Source: Azonexus hydrophilus (GTDB lineage Bacteria > Pseudomonadota > Gammaproteobacteria > Burkholderiales > Rhodocyclaceae). Taken from it: DNA of 64,000 bases. How positions within the stretch are numbered: the first letter of the stretch is position 1; each line of letters opens with the position of its first letter. The notes under the pieces are model-generated. The model was not told the DNA's origin. It was given only the letters and a program-made list of their open reading frames with translations, and ran no database searches. Shown one piece after another: positions 46,609 through 56,841 of the stretch. The stretch spans positions 124,001 through 188,000 of the forward strand of contig NZ_CAJHOB010000002.1 of assembly GCF_905120355.1 (NCBI RefSeq), given 5' to 3'. Made by a program: the position numbers and the translations under genes.

Positions 46609-47672
46609 GGTTTCTCGCTCTGTAAACGCTTGCGGTACTGTACGGGTGAGATGCCTGTCCAGTCGACCACGGCGCGGTAAAAGGCGGATGTGTCGGCGTA
46701 GCCGAGTTCGCTGGCAATCTGGGCGATGCTGCGCTGGGTCTTGGTCAGCCGGGCCAGCGCCAGGTCGCGGCGCAGGGCGTCCTTGATGGTGCGGAAGCTG
46801 GCGCCTTCTTCTTCCAGGCGGCGGTGGATGGTGCGCGGGGAAAGGTAGAGGCGGTCGGCGATTTCTTCCAGACTCAGGGAAACGGGCAGGCTTTCGCGCA
46901 GGAGGTCGCGGATGCGCGTGACCATGGCGCGGTCGCGACGATAGAGCGAGGTGATCTTGCCCGGCGCACCGTCAAGAAAGCTTTCCAGGTCGGTTTCGTC
47001 GCGGCGCACCGGCAGTTCCAGCAGATTGGCATTGAAACTGGCGACCAGGGTGCCGGTGCCGCCGGGGACAGTCGGGGCAAAGCGGGAATCTTCGGTAAAA
47101 ATCAGGTCGTAATCCGCCGAATGCTTCGGCCGCCGATAGGGGAAGAGCACGCTGTCGAGCGCCAGGCCACGCGCGACCAGCCAGCAGGACAGGCCGTGCA
47201 GCAGGCGCAGCAGCCATTCGAAGGCAAAAATCCGCCCGGGATCGTCGGGGGTGGCCGCCAGGCGGCGGGTTTCGGCGATGACCAGCTCGGCCTGGCCATG
47301 CTGGCGGCGGATGCTGACCTTCAGGTCGGGCAGGATCAGGCGCAGGAAACGGCCCATGCGTGCCAGCGCCTCGCCTAGAGTGGGGGCGGAGAGGCTGCCG
47401 CGGCAGAGGAATTCGAAACTGCCGACACGCATCGGCTGGGCAAACAGACAGAAAGCCTCGTCGTCGAATGTCCGGTTCAGCAGGTTATACAATGCGGCAT
47501 AGCGATCCACGGGAATTCGGCTGGCGTCATCTGCAAGATCGAGGCCGACCTGACGCAGGAAATCTTTTGTGTCGATACTGCGCCGATCAAGTCCGGCCAG
47601 CATGCCGCGAACAAATTCAATTGCAACAGTGGTTTGGCGTGGGTTTTCGGAAAGTGGAATGTTGCGCTGCAT
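46605..47672 (-). CDS. AraC-family transcriptional regulator (OruR/Arabinose_bd type)
   Basis: A 355-residue regulator. The N-terminal ligand-binding-like domain (VAIEFVRGMLAGLDRRSID, FLCRGSLSAPTLGEALARMG, AFEWLLRLLHGLSCWLVAR) is of the Arabinose_bd PF12625 type found in OruR-like proteins. The C-terminal double HTH starts SLEEIADRLYLSPRTIHRRL and ends ASELGYADTSAFYRAVVDWT. The frame is open far upstream through icmF, but AGGA before the ATG at 47672 and loss of family-like sequence set the start. Divergent from icmF across 141 bp, it is the obvious candidate regulator of icmF, perhaps responding to an acyl compound (inference). Confidence 0.9.
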   Translation of the reverse strand: MQRNIPLSENPRQTTVAIEFVRGMLAGLDRRSIDTKDFLRQVGLDLADDASRIPVDRYAALYNLLNRTFDDEAFCLFAQPMRVGSFEFLCRGSLSAPTLGEALARMGRFLRLILPDLKVSIRRQHGQAELVIAETRRLAATPDDPGRIFAFEWLLRLLHGLSCWLVARGLALDSVLFPYRRPKHSADYDLIFTEDSRFAPTVPGGTGTLVASFNANLLELPVRRDETDLESFLDGAPGKITSLYRRDRAMVTRIRDLLRESLPVSLSLEEIADRLYLSPRTIHRRLEEEGASFRTIKDALRRDLALARLTKTQRSIAQIASELGYADTSAFYRAVVDWTGISPVQYRKRLQSEKP

Positions 47673-47710
47673 CAAATTTGTCCTGGCGTGAGGAAACTGA
47701 ATAACGCGTG

Positions 47711-47737
47711 TGATTATGGCCGAATTTGCATGATTAT
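47711..47737. promoter_or_regulatory. Direct repeat TGATTAT, candidate AraC-family site
   Basis: TGATTAT occurs at 47711-47717 and again at 47731-47737, 20 bp apart (about two helical turns), in the araC-icmF divergent region. On the minus strand CATAAT (47718-47713) and TTGACG (47743-47738) could be -10 and -35 of araC, but with a long 19-bp spacer. Confidence 0.4.
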
Positions 47738-47813
47738 CGTCAAAGTGGGCAATGGCGCAGTGGTGAAAGCGACCTAAGATGCCGCATCGACCACTCACTG
47801 GAGACTGTGTGCC

Positions 47814-50800
47814 ATGACTGATTTGTCCGTTGCCAAGAAGCTTTCCCCCTACAAGCCGAAAAACAAGGTGCGTTTCGTCACTGCCGCCTCGCTGTTCGAC
47901 GGCCACGACGCCTCGATCAACATCATGCGCCGCATCCTGCAGGCGACCGGTTCGGAAGTGATCCACCTCGGCCACAACCGCTCGGTACAGGAAATCGTCA
48001 ACGCGGCGCTGCAGGAAGACGCGCAGGGCATCTGCATCACCAGTTACCAGGGCGGCCACGTCGAGTTCTTCAAGTACATGATTGACTTGCTCAAGGCCAA
48101 CGGTGGTGAGCACATCAAGGTCTTCGGCGGTGGTGGTGGCGTCATCGTGCCGTCCGAGATCAAGGAACTGCACGCCTACGGTGTGACCCGTATCTACGCG
48201 CCGGAAGACGGCGTGCACATGGGCCTGCAGGGGATGATCAACGAAGTCGTCGAACAATCCGACTATGACGTTGCCGAGCAGGGCGTGCCGAGTGCCGAAC
48301 AAGTACTGGCCGGCCTGCGCGCCGGTGACCGCCGCCTGCTGGCGCGAGTGATCACGCTGCTCGAAAACGGTTCGGCGCCGCAATTGAAGGAGCCGCTGCT
48401 CAAAGCCGCCGCCGAATTGAGCACGCCGGTGCTTGGCATCACCGGCACCGGCGGCGCCGGCAAGTCGTCGCTGACCGACGAGCTCGTCCGCCGCTTCCGC
48501 CTCGATCAGGGCGACAGCGTGAATATCGGCATCGTCTCCATCGACCCGTCGCGCAAGCGCACCGGTGGCGCGCTGCTCGGCGACCGCATCCGCATGAACG
48601 CCATCGAACATCCGAGCATCTTCATGCGCTCGCTGGCCACCCGCGATACCGGTAGTGAAATTTCCGTGGCGCTGCCCGAGGTTATTGCCGCCTGCAAGCT
48701 GGCCGGTTTCGATCTGGTCGTCGTCGAGACTTCCGGCATTGGCCAGGGTAATGCCGCCATCGTGCCCTTTGTTGACCTCTCGCTGTACGTGATGACGCCG
48801 GAGTTCGGCGCCGCTTCGCAGCTGGAGAAGATCGACATGCTCGACTTCGCCGACTTCGTCGCCATCAACAAGTTCGACCGCAAGGGCGCCGAGGATGCGC
48901 TGCGCGACGTGCGCAAGCAGTACCAGCGCAACCGCGAAGCCTTCAATACGCCGACCGAAGACATGCCGGTGTTTGGCACCATGGCCGCCCGTTTCAACGA
49001 CGATGGTGTCACCGCGCTTTATCAGGCACTGGTCCCGGCCGTGAGTGCCAAGGGCTTGCAGCTGAAAGCGGGGACATTGCCGTTGGTCAGCGTCAAGCAA
49101 TCCTCGGCCAGCCGGGCCATCGTGCCGACCGCCCGTGTCCGCTACCTGGCTGAGATCGCCGACGCAGTGCGCGGCTATCACAAGCATGTGGATGAACAGG
49201 TGGCGGTCGCCCGCGAGCGCCAGTCGTTGCGCATCGCCAAGAACGTCTTCGCCGGTTGCGACAAGAATGTGGCCGATTTTGACGAACTGCAGGCGTTCAA
49301 GGACAGCCAGCAGGACCCGAAGGCGAAGAAGCTGCTCGACATGTGGCCGCAGACCGTCGAGGCCTATTCCGGTGACGAATATGTGGTGAAGATCCGCGAC
49401 AAGGAAATCCGCACCCAGCTGACCAGCCAGTCGCTGTCCGGCACCAAGATCCGCAAGGTGATCCTGCCCAAGTACACCGACGACGGCGAGATCCTGCGCT
49501 TCCTGATGAAGGAAAACGTCCCCGGCTCCTTCCCCTACACCGCCGGCGTCTTTGCCTTCAAGCGCGAGGGCGAGGATCCGACCCGGATGTTCGCCGGCGA
49601 AGGCGACGCCTTCCGCACCAACCGCCGTTTCAAGAAAGTGTCCGAAGGCATGCCGGCGCACCGGCTGTCGACCGCCTTCGACTCGGTGACGCTGTACGGC
49701 TGCGACCCCGACGAGCGTCCGGACATCTACGGCAAGATCGGCAACTCCGGTGTGTCGATTGCCACACTCGACGACATGAAGGTGCTCTACGACGGTTTCG
49801 ACCTGGTCTGCCCGACGACCTCGGTGTCGATGACGATCAACGGCCCGGCCCCGATCATCCTGGCCTGCTTCTTCAATACCGCCATCGACCAGCAGATGGC
49901 CAAGTTCGAGCAGGAAAACGGCCGCCAGCCGACCGAGGACGAAGCCGAGAAGATCCGCGAGTGGGTGCTCAAGACCGTGCGCGGCACCGTCCAGGCCGAC
50001 ATCCTGAAGGAAGACCAGGGTCAGAACACCTGCATCTTCTCGACCGAATTCGCGCTGAAGATGATGGGCGACATCCAGGAATTCTTTGTGCACAACCAAG
50101 TGCAGAACTTCTATTCGGTGTCGATCTCCGGCTATCACATCGCCGAAGCCGGCGCCAACCCGATCAGCCAGCTCGCCTTCACGCTGTCCAACGGCTTCAC
50201 CTACGTCGAGTCGTATCTGGCGCGCGGCATGCACATCGACGATTTCGCGCCCAACCTGAGCTTCTTCTTCTCCAACGGCATGGACCCGGAATACTCGGTG
50301 ATCGGCCGTGTCGCCCGCCGCATCTGGGCGGTGGCAATGAAGAACAAGTACGGCGCCAACGAACGCAGCCAGAAGCTGAAGTACCACATCCAGACCTCGG
50401 GGCGCTCGCTGCACGCGCAGGAAATGGACTTCAACGACATCCGCACCACGCTGCAGGCGCTGATCGCCATCTACGACAACTGCAACAGCCTGCACACCAA
50501 CGCCTACGACGAGGCGATCACGACGCCGACCGAGGAAAGCGTGCGCCGCGCCATGGCCATCCAGCTGATCATCAACCGCGAGTGGGGCGTCGCCAAGAAC
50601 GAGAACCCGAACCAGGGCGCCTTCGTCATCGACGAACTGACCGACCTGGTCGAAGAAGCCGTGTTGAAGGAATTCGAAGCCATCGCCAGCCGCGGCGGCG
50701 TGCTCGGCGCCATGGAAACCGGCTACCAGCGCGGCAAGATCCAGGAAGAGTCGATGTATTACGAGCACAAGAAGCACGACGGCTCTTACCCGATCATCGG

Positions 50801-51077
50801 CGTCAATACCTTCCTCAATCCGAAGGGCATGGCGCAGCAGGAAATCGAACTGGCGCGCTCGACCGACGAGGAAAAGCAGTCGCAGATTCAGCGCCTGCGC
50901 GACTTCCATGCCCGCAATGCCGACAAGGCGCCGGCCATGCTGGAGAAGCTCAAGCAGACGGTGATCGAGGACGGCAACGTCTTCGCCGTGCTGGTCGATG
51001 CGGTCAAGTGTTGCTCGCTCGGCCAGATCAGCTCGGCGTTGTACGAAGTCGGCGGCCAGTACCGGCGCAGCATGTAA
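47814..51077 (+). CDS. icmF: Fused isobutyryl-CoA mutase
   Basis: Adenosylcobalamin-dependent isomerase of 1087 residues, length typical of IcmF, converting isobutyryl-CoA and n-butyryl-CoA. Domain order: B12-binding domain ([36 protein letters not shown]), MeaI-type G-protein chaperone (Walker [41 protein letters not shown]), and the TIM-barrel mutase ([59 protein letters not shown]). Inserting the GTPase between the two mutase parts is the IcmF signature that separates it from methylmalonyl-CoA mutase. Third codon positions are C-rich. GGAG lies 12 bases before the ATG. Confidence 0.95.
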   Translation: MTDLSVAKKLSPYKPKNKVRFVTAASLFDGHDASINIMRRILQATGSEVIHLGHNRSVQEIVNAALQEDAQGICITSYQGGHVEFFKYMIDLLKANGGEHIKVFGGGGGVIVPSEIKELHAYGVTRIYAPEDGVHMGLQGMINEVVEQSDYDVAEQGVPSAEQVLAGLRAGDRRLLARVITLLENGSAPQLKEPLLKAAAELSTPVLGITGTGGAGKSSLTDELVRRFRLDQGDSVNIGIVSIDPSRKRTGGALLGDRIRMNAIEHPSIFMRSLATRDTGSEISVALPEVIAACKLAGFDLVVVETSGIGQGNAAIVPFVDLSLYVMTPEFGAASQLEKIDMLDFADFVAINKFDRKGAEDALRDVRKQYQRNREAFNTPTEDMPVFGTMAARFNDDGVTALYQALVPAVSAKGLQLKAGTLPLVSVKQSSASRAIVPTARVRYLAEIADAVRGYHKHVDEQVAVARERQSLRIAKNVFAGCDKNVADFDELQAFKDSQQDPKAKKLLDMWPQTVEAYSGDEYVVKIRDKEIRTQLTSQSLSGTKIRKVILPKYTDDGEILRFLMKENVPGSFPYTAGVFAFKREGEDPTRMFAGEGDAFRTNRRFKKVSEGMPAHRLSTAFDSVTLYGCDPDERPDIYGKIGNSGVSIATLDDMKVLYDGFDLVCPTTSVSMTINGPAPIILACFFNTAIDQQMAKFEQENGRQPTEDEAEKIREWVLKTVRGTVQADILKEDQGQNTCIFSTEFALKMMGDIQEFFVHNQVQNFYSVSISGYHIAEAGANPISQLAFTLSNGFTYVESYLARGMHIDDFAPNLSFFFSNGMDPEYSVIGRVARRIWAVAMKNKYGANERSQKLKYHIQTSGRSLHAQEMDFNDIRTTLQALIAIYDNCNSLHTNAYDEAITTPTEESVRRAMAIQLIINREWGVAKNENPNQGAFVIDELTDLVEEAVLKEFEAIASRGGVLGAMETGYQRGKIQEESMYYEHKKHDGSYPIIGVNTFLNPKGMAQQEIELARSTDEEKQSQIQRLRDFHARNADKAPAMLEKLKQTVIEDGNVFAVLVDAVKCCSLGQISSALYEVGGQYRRSM

Positions 51078-51085
51078 TAAAAAAA

Positions 51086-51120
51086 GGAGAACGGCACTCC
51101 GGCGGCATCCGCTGCCGGAG
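51086..51120 (+). other. GGAGAACGGCACTCCGGC element and hairpin after icmF
   Basis: Nine bases after the icmF stop, GGAG-aacggca-CTCC can form a small hairpin. Alternatively CTCCGGCGGC (51097-51106) pairs with GCTGCCGGAG (51111-51120) through a 10-bp stem with one G-U. The two folds share the CTCC arm and exclude each other. The first 18 bases match the leader element at 36031 with one substitution. Confidence 0.5.
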
Positions 51121-51126
51121 TTGAAA

Positions 51127-51159
51127 AGCGGCGAGGCGCACTGCCTCACCGCTTTTTTT
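51127..51159 (+). terminator. Rho-independent terminator after icmF
   Basis: AGCGGCGAGGC (51127-51137) pairs with GCCTCACCGCT (51143-51153) with one internal mismatch and a 5-nt loop, followed by a run of seven T. Confidence 0.88.
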
Positions 51160-51228
51160 CGGGCATCAGGTTTTCTGTTTTCAGGGCACCGCTGGCGGCG
51201 TCCGGGAAAATCCCGATAACTCATAAAC

Positions 51229-51242
51229 TTAAGGCGGATCAA
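51229..51242. promoter_or_regulatory. FNR/Dnr-type box upstream of norE
   Basis: TTAAGGCGGATCAA fits TTGAT-N4-ATCAA with a perfect right half and three of five matches on the left. Its centre (51235.5) is 41.5 bases before the predicted start of transcription set by the TAGACT -10 (51265-51270), the class II activator position. Binding by the Dnr-like protein encoded at 53018 or by an Fnr/Anr is inferred. Confidence 0.55.
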
Positions 51243-51276
51243 AGTGAGGGCGCGGCGCTCTTTCTAGACTCCTGCC

Positions 51277-51879
51277 ATGGAACTACAAGCAAACGCGGCA
51301 GCGCACCCGACGTTCACACGGACAGGCCCACGTCTGGCGGGCGACCTGGCGATCTGGATTTTCATCATGGCCGAGCTGGCAGCGTTTGCTGCCTTTTTTG
51401 CTGCGTATGCGTTTACCCGCGCCAATCACGTCGAGGAATTCAACTTGGCGCAGCGGGCGCTCAATCGCGATGCCGGGGCGTTCAATACTTTGCTGCTGCT
51501 TTCTGCCAGTGCCTGCGTGGTGCGCGCGGTGCAGGGGGCACTGGCCGGTCGGGCGCGGGCGGCTGCGCCATGGATGCTGGCGGCGATTTTATGCGGGCTG
51601 GCCTTCCTGGGTGTCAAGGGCGTCGAGTATGCGGCGGCTTTCGCGCAGGGCATTACGCTCTCCAGCAGTACCTTCCACATGTTCTACCTGTCGCTGACTT
51701 TCTTCCACTTCATGCACGTGATCCTTGGGCTGGTGATCCTCACCGCGCTGTGGTTCGGCCTGCGCGCCGGTCGTTATGGGCCGCGCAACATGAACGGCCT
51801 GGAAAGCGGCGCAGCGTACTGGCATATGGTCGATCTGGTCTGGCTCATTCTTTTTCCGCTGGTTTATGTCATCCACTGA
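51277..51879 (+). CDS. norE: NorE, cytochrome c oxidase subunit III-like nitric oxide reductase accessory protein
   Basis: A 200-residue membrane protein of the heme-copper oxidase subunit III family with five hydrophobic helices, the short NorE form (subunit III of aerobic oxidases has seven helices). Conserved segments: AIWIFIMAELAAFAAFFAAY, FNTLLLLSASACVVRA, STFHMFYLSLTFFHFMHVILG and YWHMVDLVWLILFPLVYVI. NorE supports activity of cNOR in denitrifiers. No Shine-Dalgarno precedes the ATG, and the -10 candidate is six bases upstream, so the transcript may be leaderless. It overlaps norF by 14 bases; norCB are not in the window. Confidence 0.9.
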   Translation: MELQANAAAHPTFTRTGPRLAGDLAIWIFIMAELAAFAAFFAAYAFTRANHVEEFNLAQRALNRDAGAFNTLLLLSASACVVRAVQGALAGRARAAAPWMLAAILCGLAFLGVKGVEYAAAFAQGITLSSSTFHMFYLSLTFFHFMHVILGLVILTALWFGLRAGRYGPRNMNGLESGAAYWHMVDLVWLILFPLVYVIH

Positions 51880-52174
51880 ATATCCTGACTTGCCGCCGGT
51901 AGCGGCTGACGCGCATGGTTCCGCCAGGGGCACCTGGCTGCTGTGGGCCGGGCTGATGCTGGCCACAGTGCTGACCTGGCGGCTGGGTGAAGGTAGCGGC
52001 GGCCTGCTGCTGGCGGCTATCGTGCTGGGGATTGCCTTCGTCAAGGGCGCCGTCGTTGCACTCGAATTCATGGCGCTGCGCCATGCTCCCGCGCTCTGGC
52101 GCAATCTTTCGGTGGGCTGGCTGGTGCTGGTGTGCACGCTCGTCGGAATCGCTTACTGGAAAGGTCTGGCCTGA
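51866..52174 (+). CDS. norF: NorF, cytochrome c oxidase subunit IV-like accessory protein
   Basis: A 102-residue membrane protein with three hydrophobic helices (TWLLWAGLMLATVLTWRL, GLLLAAIVLGIAFVKGAVVA, LSVGWLVLVCTLVGIAYW). The pattern FVKGAVVALEFMALRHAPALW matches the NorF / COX4-like family. It is embedded between norE (14-bp overlap) and norQ (one-base TGATG overlap), the standard norEFQ order. Required for full NO reductase activity in some denitrifiers; mechanism not established. Confidence 0.88.
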   Translation: MSSTEYPDLPPVAADAHGSARGTWLLWAGLMLATVLTWRLGEGSGGLLLAAIVLGIAFVKGAVVALEFMALRHAPALWRNLSVGWLVLVCTLVGIAYWKGLA

Positions 52175-52986
52175 TGAATGCCCGTTCGCCCCTGGCGGCA
52201 CCCGTCGTCGAGGTGCCGTATTACTCGCCCTTCGGGCAGGAAGAAGCTATTTTCGAATCGGCCTGGCGCAACCGCTTGCCCTTGCTCATCAAGGGGCCGA
52301 CCGGTTGCGGCAAGACGCGTTTTGTCGCGCATATGGCGGCGCGTCTGGGCTTGCCGCTGTATACGGTGGCCTGTCACGACGATCTGACCGCCGCTGATCT
52401 GGTCGGGCGTCATCTGATCGTTGATGGCGACACCCGCTGGGCCGACGGCCCGCTGACCCGCGCCGTACGTGAAGGCGGCATCTGCTACCTCGACGAAGTG
52501 GTCGAAGCGCGCAAGGATACGACCGTGGTCCTGCACCCGCTGGCCGATGACCGGCGCATCCTGCCGATAGATCGGACGGGCGAGTTACTGGCAGCACCGC
52601 CCGATTTCATGCTGGTGGTGTCCTACAACCCAGGCTATCAGAACCTGCTCAAGGGCATGAAGCCGTCCACCCGTCAGCGTTTCGTCAGCCTGCGCTTCGA
52701 TTTTCCCGACAGTGCGCGCGAGGCAGTGATCGTGCAGCGGGAAACCGGCTGTGCCGAGGATCTGGCGCGGCGGCTGGTGGGCATTGCCCACAACCTGCGG
52801 CAATTGAAAGATCAGGATCTGGAGGAAGCGGTCAGTACGCGCCTGCTGATTTACGCAGCGGCCCTGATCCGCGACGGGATGGATCCGGTCGTGGCCTGTC
52901 GTGCTGCCGTTGTTGAAAGTCTGACGGATGATCCGGAAGTCGCTGAAGCCTTGCAGGAAGTGATCAACGCAACATTCGGGCGCTGA
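52174..52986 (+). CDS. norQ: NorQ/CbbQ-type MoxR AAA+ ATPase
   Basis: AAA+ chaperone of 270 residues from the ATG at 52174, which overlaps the norF stop. Walker A is LIKGPTGCGKTRFVAHMA, Walker B GGICYLDEVVEARKDTT, and sensor 1 FMLVVSYNPGYQNLLKGMKP. The C-terminal CbbQ_C region starts DFPDSAREAVIVQRETG. NorQ, usually with the VWA protein NorD, inserts metal or remodels nitric oxide reductase. norD is not adjacent here, since a Crp/Fnr regulator follows. Paralogues act on nitrite reductase or RuBisCO, but norEF context favours NorQ. Confidence 0.92.
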   Translation: MNARSPLAAPVVEVPYYSPFGQEEAIFESAWRNRLPLLIKGPTGCGKTRFVAHMAARLGLPLYTVACHDDLTAADLVGRHLIVDGDTRWADGPLTRAVREGGICYLDEVVEARKDTTVVLHPLADDRRILPIDRTGELLAAPPDFMLVVSYNPGYQNLLKGMKPSTRQRFVSLRFDFPDSAREAVIVQRETGCAEDLARRLVGIAHNLRQLKDQDLEEAVSTRLLIYAAALIRDGMDPVVACRAAVVESLTDDPEVAEALQEVINATFGR

Positions 52987-53004
52987 ATTTGAGCGCTGAA
53001 AAAA

Positions 53005-53017
53005 GGGGGGGGGGGAG
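53005..53017 (+). promoter_or_regulatory. G11 homopolymer in the ribosome-binding region of the Dnr-like gene
   Basis: Eleven consecutive G (53005-53015) plus AG directly precede the ATG at 53018. The tract can offer an SD-like register at variable distance, so length change by slippage could alter translation initiation. It also may be a sequencing weak spot. Confidence 0.6.
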
Positions 53018-53749
53018 ATGGCCGCACAAAACGCACAAGTCGCAGCGGGGGGGCTCGATGTGGTGGTGAACCTGCGCCAGACGGCGTTGTTTGCAGATCT
53101 GCCGGAGGCAGATCTACAGCGGCTGGCGCAAGGATGTCGTATTGAGCATTACGATCGCGGCAACATCCTCTTTCACAAGGGCGATCCCTGCCATGGTTTC
53201 CATCTGGTACTGGCCGGCCAGGTCAAGCTGGCGTTCGTGTCAGCAGCGGGCAACCAGAAAGTGGTCGAGATCATCCGCCCGGGGCAGAGCTTCGGTGAGG
53301 CCGTGATGTTCATGCAAAAGCCTTATGTGCTCATGGCCCAGGCTTTGACGGAATGCCGTTTGCTGTTCATCGCCAAGGACACGATTTTTCAGGAAATGCG
53401 TAACGCGCCTGATTTCTGCCAACGCTTGATTGCCGGCCTGGCGCTGCGGCTGCATGGCCTGATCAAGGATCTGGAGATTTATTCCCTGTGTTCCGGGCGG
53501 GAGCGCATCGTCTGCTACCTGCTCGGAGAAATGAGCGATGCGGAGGGAAATACACCCGACGGGCGCGTCGAAATCTGTCTGGCGACGCACAAAGGCACCA
53601 TTGCTTCCCGGCTCAACCTGACGCAGGAACACTTTTCGCGCGTGCTGCACGAACTGGCTGACGACGGGCTGATTGAAGTCGATGGCCGGCGCATCATCGT
53701 GCCTGATACGGCGAGTCTGCACGCCAGCCTGGGGGGCGGCCGAGGCTGA
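53018..53749 (+). CDS. dnr: Crp/Fnr-family regulator, Dnr/NnrR-like
   Basis: A 243-residue regulator with cNMP-like sensor roll (DRGNILFHKGDPCHGFHLVLAGQVKLAFV, IIRPGQSFGEAVMFMQKPYV), dimer helix (LRLHGLIKDLEIYSL) and winged HTH (THKGTIASRLNLTQEHFSRVLHELAD). The recognition helix E..SR suits the TTGAT-ATCAA motif. There is no Fnr-type N-terminal Cys cluster; the closest functional group is Dnr, a heme-dependent NO sensor. Adjacent to norEFQ (31-bp gap), so local control of NO reduction is plausible. The gene-symbol-level assignment is inference. Confidence 0.75.
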   Translation: MAAQNAQVAAGGLDVVVNLRQTALFADLPEADLQRLAQGCRIEHYDRGNILFHKGDPCHGFHLVLAGQVKLAFVSAAGNQKVVEIIRPGQSFGEAVMFMQKPYVLMAQALTECRLLFIAKDTIFQEMRNAPDFCQRLIAGLALRLHGLIKDLEIYSLCSGRERIVCYLLGEMSDAEGNTPDGRVEICLATHKGTIASRLNLTQEHFSRVLHELADDGLIEVDGRRIIVPDTASLHASLGGGRG

Positions 53750-53881
53750 TGACGCCGGCGGCTTGCCGCGCTCCCCGGTGTTTTTCCGCTTTTGTCAGCC
53801 CTGCCTGCCGCTTCTCCTTTACAAAGCCGTGCCGGCGTAGCATCATCGCCCAATTCAAACGGCATCTAATGTGCAACTTCG

Positions 53882-55597
<1,716 letters not shown>

Positions 55598-55614
55598 GTG
55601 TGTAAGGGGAGAAT

Positions 55615-56841
55615 ATGGCAAATCCAAAAAACAGGTCTGTGGCCGTCAAGGAAAGCACCTATCAGTGGGAGGGGCGCACCCGCGATGGCAAGCCGGCGCG
55701 CGGTGAAATGCGTGCGGCGACGGAAACCGTGGTGCAGAATCTGCTGCGCCGCCAGGGCATTACCGTCAGCAAGATCAAGAAATTGCGCCTCAAGTCGGGC
55801 GGCAAGATTACGGACAAGGACATCACCCTGTTCACCCGCCAGCTGGCGACTATGATGAAATCGGGTGTGCCGCTGCTGCAGTCGTTCGATATCGTCGGGC
55901 GTGGCCACGCCAATCCGGCAGTCGGTCGTTTGCTGCTCGATATCAAGTCGGAAGTGGAAACCGGCAGCTCGCTGTCGCAGGCGTTCCGTAAATATCCGCT
56001 CTATTTCGATGCGCTGTTCTGCAACCTAGTCGGTGCAGGGGAGCAGGCGGGTATTCTCGAAACCCTGCTTGATCGGCTGGCGACCTACAAGGAAAAAATC
56101 CTCGCCATCAAGAGCAAGATCAAGAAAGCCTTGTTTTATCCCATTGCCGTGCTGGTGGTGGCGTTCGTGATCACGGCGGTGATCATGATTTTCGTGATTC
56201 CAGCGTTCAAGGAAGTGTTCACGAGCTTTGGTGCGGAATTGCCGTTGCCGACCCAGATCGTGATTTCCATATCGGACTTTTTCGTGGAGTGGTGGTGGGC
56301 GATTTTTGGGGTGATCGGCGGCAGCATCTACGCTTTCCTTGAAGCCTGGAAACGGTCCGAAAAAATTCAGATGGTGATGGACCGCGCTTTGTTGCGGGCG
56401 CCGATTTTTGGTGACATCGTGCGCAAATCGGTCATTGCGCGCTGGACGCGGACTTTGGCTACCATGTTCGCGGCCGGGGTGCCGCTGGTGGAGTCGCTCG
56501 ATTCCGTGGGCGGCGCATCCGGTAACCATGTGTACAAGGTGGCTACCCAGAAAATCCAGAGCGAAGTGTCGACCGGTACCAGCCTGACCGTGGCCATGCA
56601 GAATGCCGACGTATTCCCGAACATGGTGACGCAGATGGCGGCCATTGGTGAAGAATCCGGCTCGCTCGACGGCATGCTGTCGAAGGTGGCGGATTTCTTC
56701 GAACAGGAAGTCGATGACGCGGTCGATGCCATGTCCAGCCTGATGGAACCCCTGATCATGGTGGTCTTGGGGACGCTGATCGGTGGCATGGTGGTGGCGA
56801 TGTATCTGCCGATTTTCAAGATGGGACAGGTGGTCGGCTGA
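55615..56841 (+). CDS. pilC: Type IV pilus inner-membrane platform protein PilC
   Basis: GspF-family polytopic protein of 408 residues with two T2SSF repeats: DITLFTRQLATMMKSGVPLL and VIARWTRTLATMFAAGVPLV each open a repeat. Membrane helices follow (KALFYPIAVLVVAFVITAVI; LIMVVLGTLIGGMVVAMYL). It couples the cytoplasmic ATPases to the growing pilus. The sequence begins with the PilC-typical FQWEGRTRDGKPARGEM-like stretch (YQWEGRTRDGKPARGEM). A good GGGGAG ribosome-binding site lies upstream; its stop overlaps pilD by one base. Confidence 0.95.
   Translation: MANPKNRSVAVKESTYQWEGRTRDGKPARGEMRAATETVVQNLLRRQGITVSKIKKLRLKSGGKITDKDITLFTRQLATMMKSGVPLLQSFDIVGRGHANPAVGRLLLDIKSEVETGSSLSQAFRKYPLYFDALFCNLVGAGEQAGILETLLDRLATYKEKILAIKSKIKKALFYPIAVLVVAFVITAVIMIFVIPAFKEVFTSFGAELPLPTQIVISISDFFVEWWWAIFGVIGGSIYAFLEAWKRSEKIQMVMDRALLRAPIFGDIVRKSVIARWTRTLATMFAAGVPLVESLDSVGGASGNHVYKVATQKIQSEVSTGTSLTVAMQNADVFPNMVTQMAAIGEESGSLDGMLSKVADFFEQEVDDAVDAMSSLMEPLIMVVLGTLIGGMVVAMYLPIFKMGQVVG

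Noticed and set aside
47814-51077. Methylmalonyl-CoA mutase
   Set aside because: The B12 domain is N-terminal and a G-protein chaperone is inserted before the mutase barrel, the IcmF architecture.
46605-51242. A 1545-codon minus-strand open frame across the whole icmF region
   Set aside because: Only its last 355 codons encode a real protein (the AraC regulator, with its own ATG and ribosome-binding site). The rest is antisense to icmF, with repetitive Val/Asp/Gly/His-rich sequence typical of a shadow of C-ending codons.
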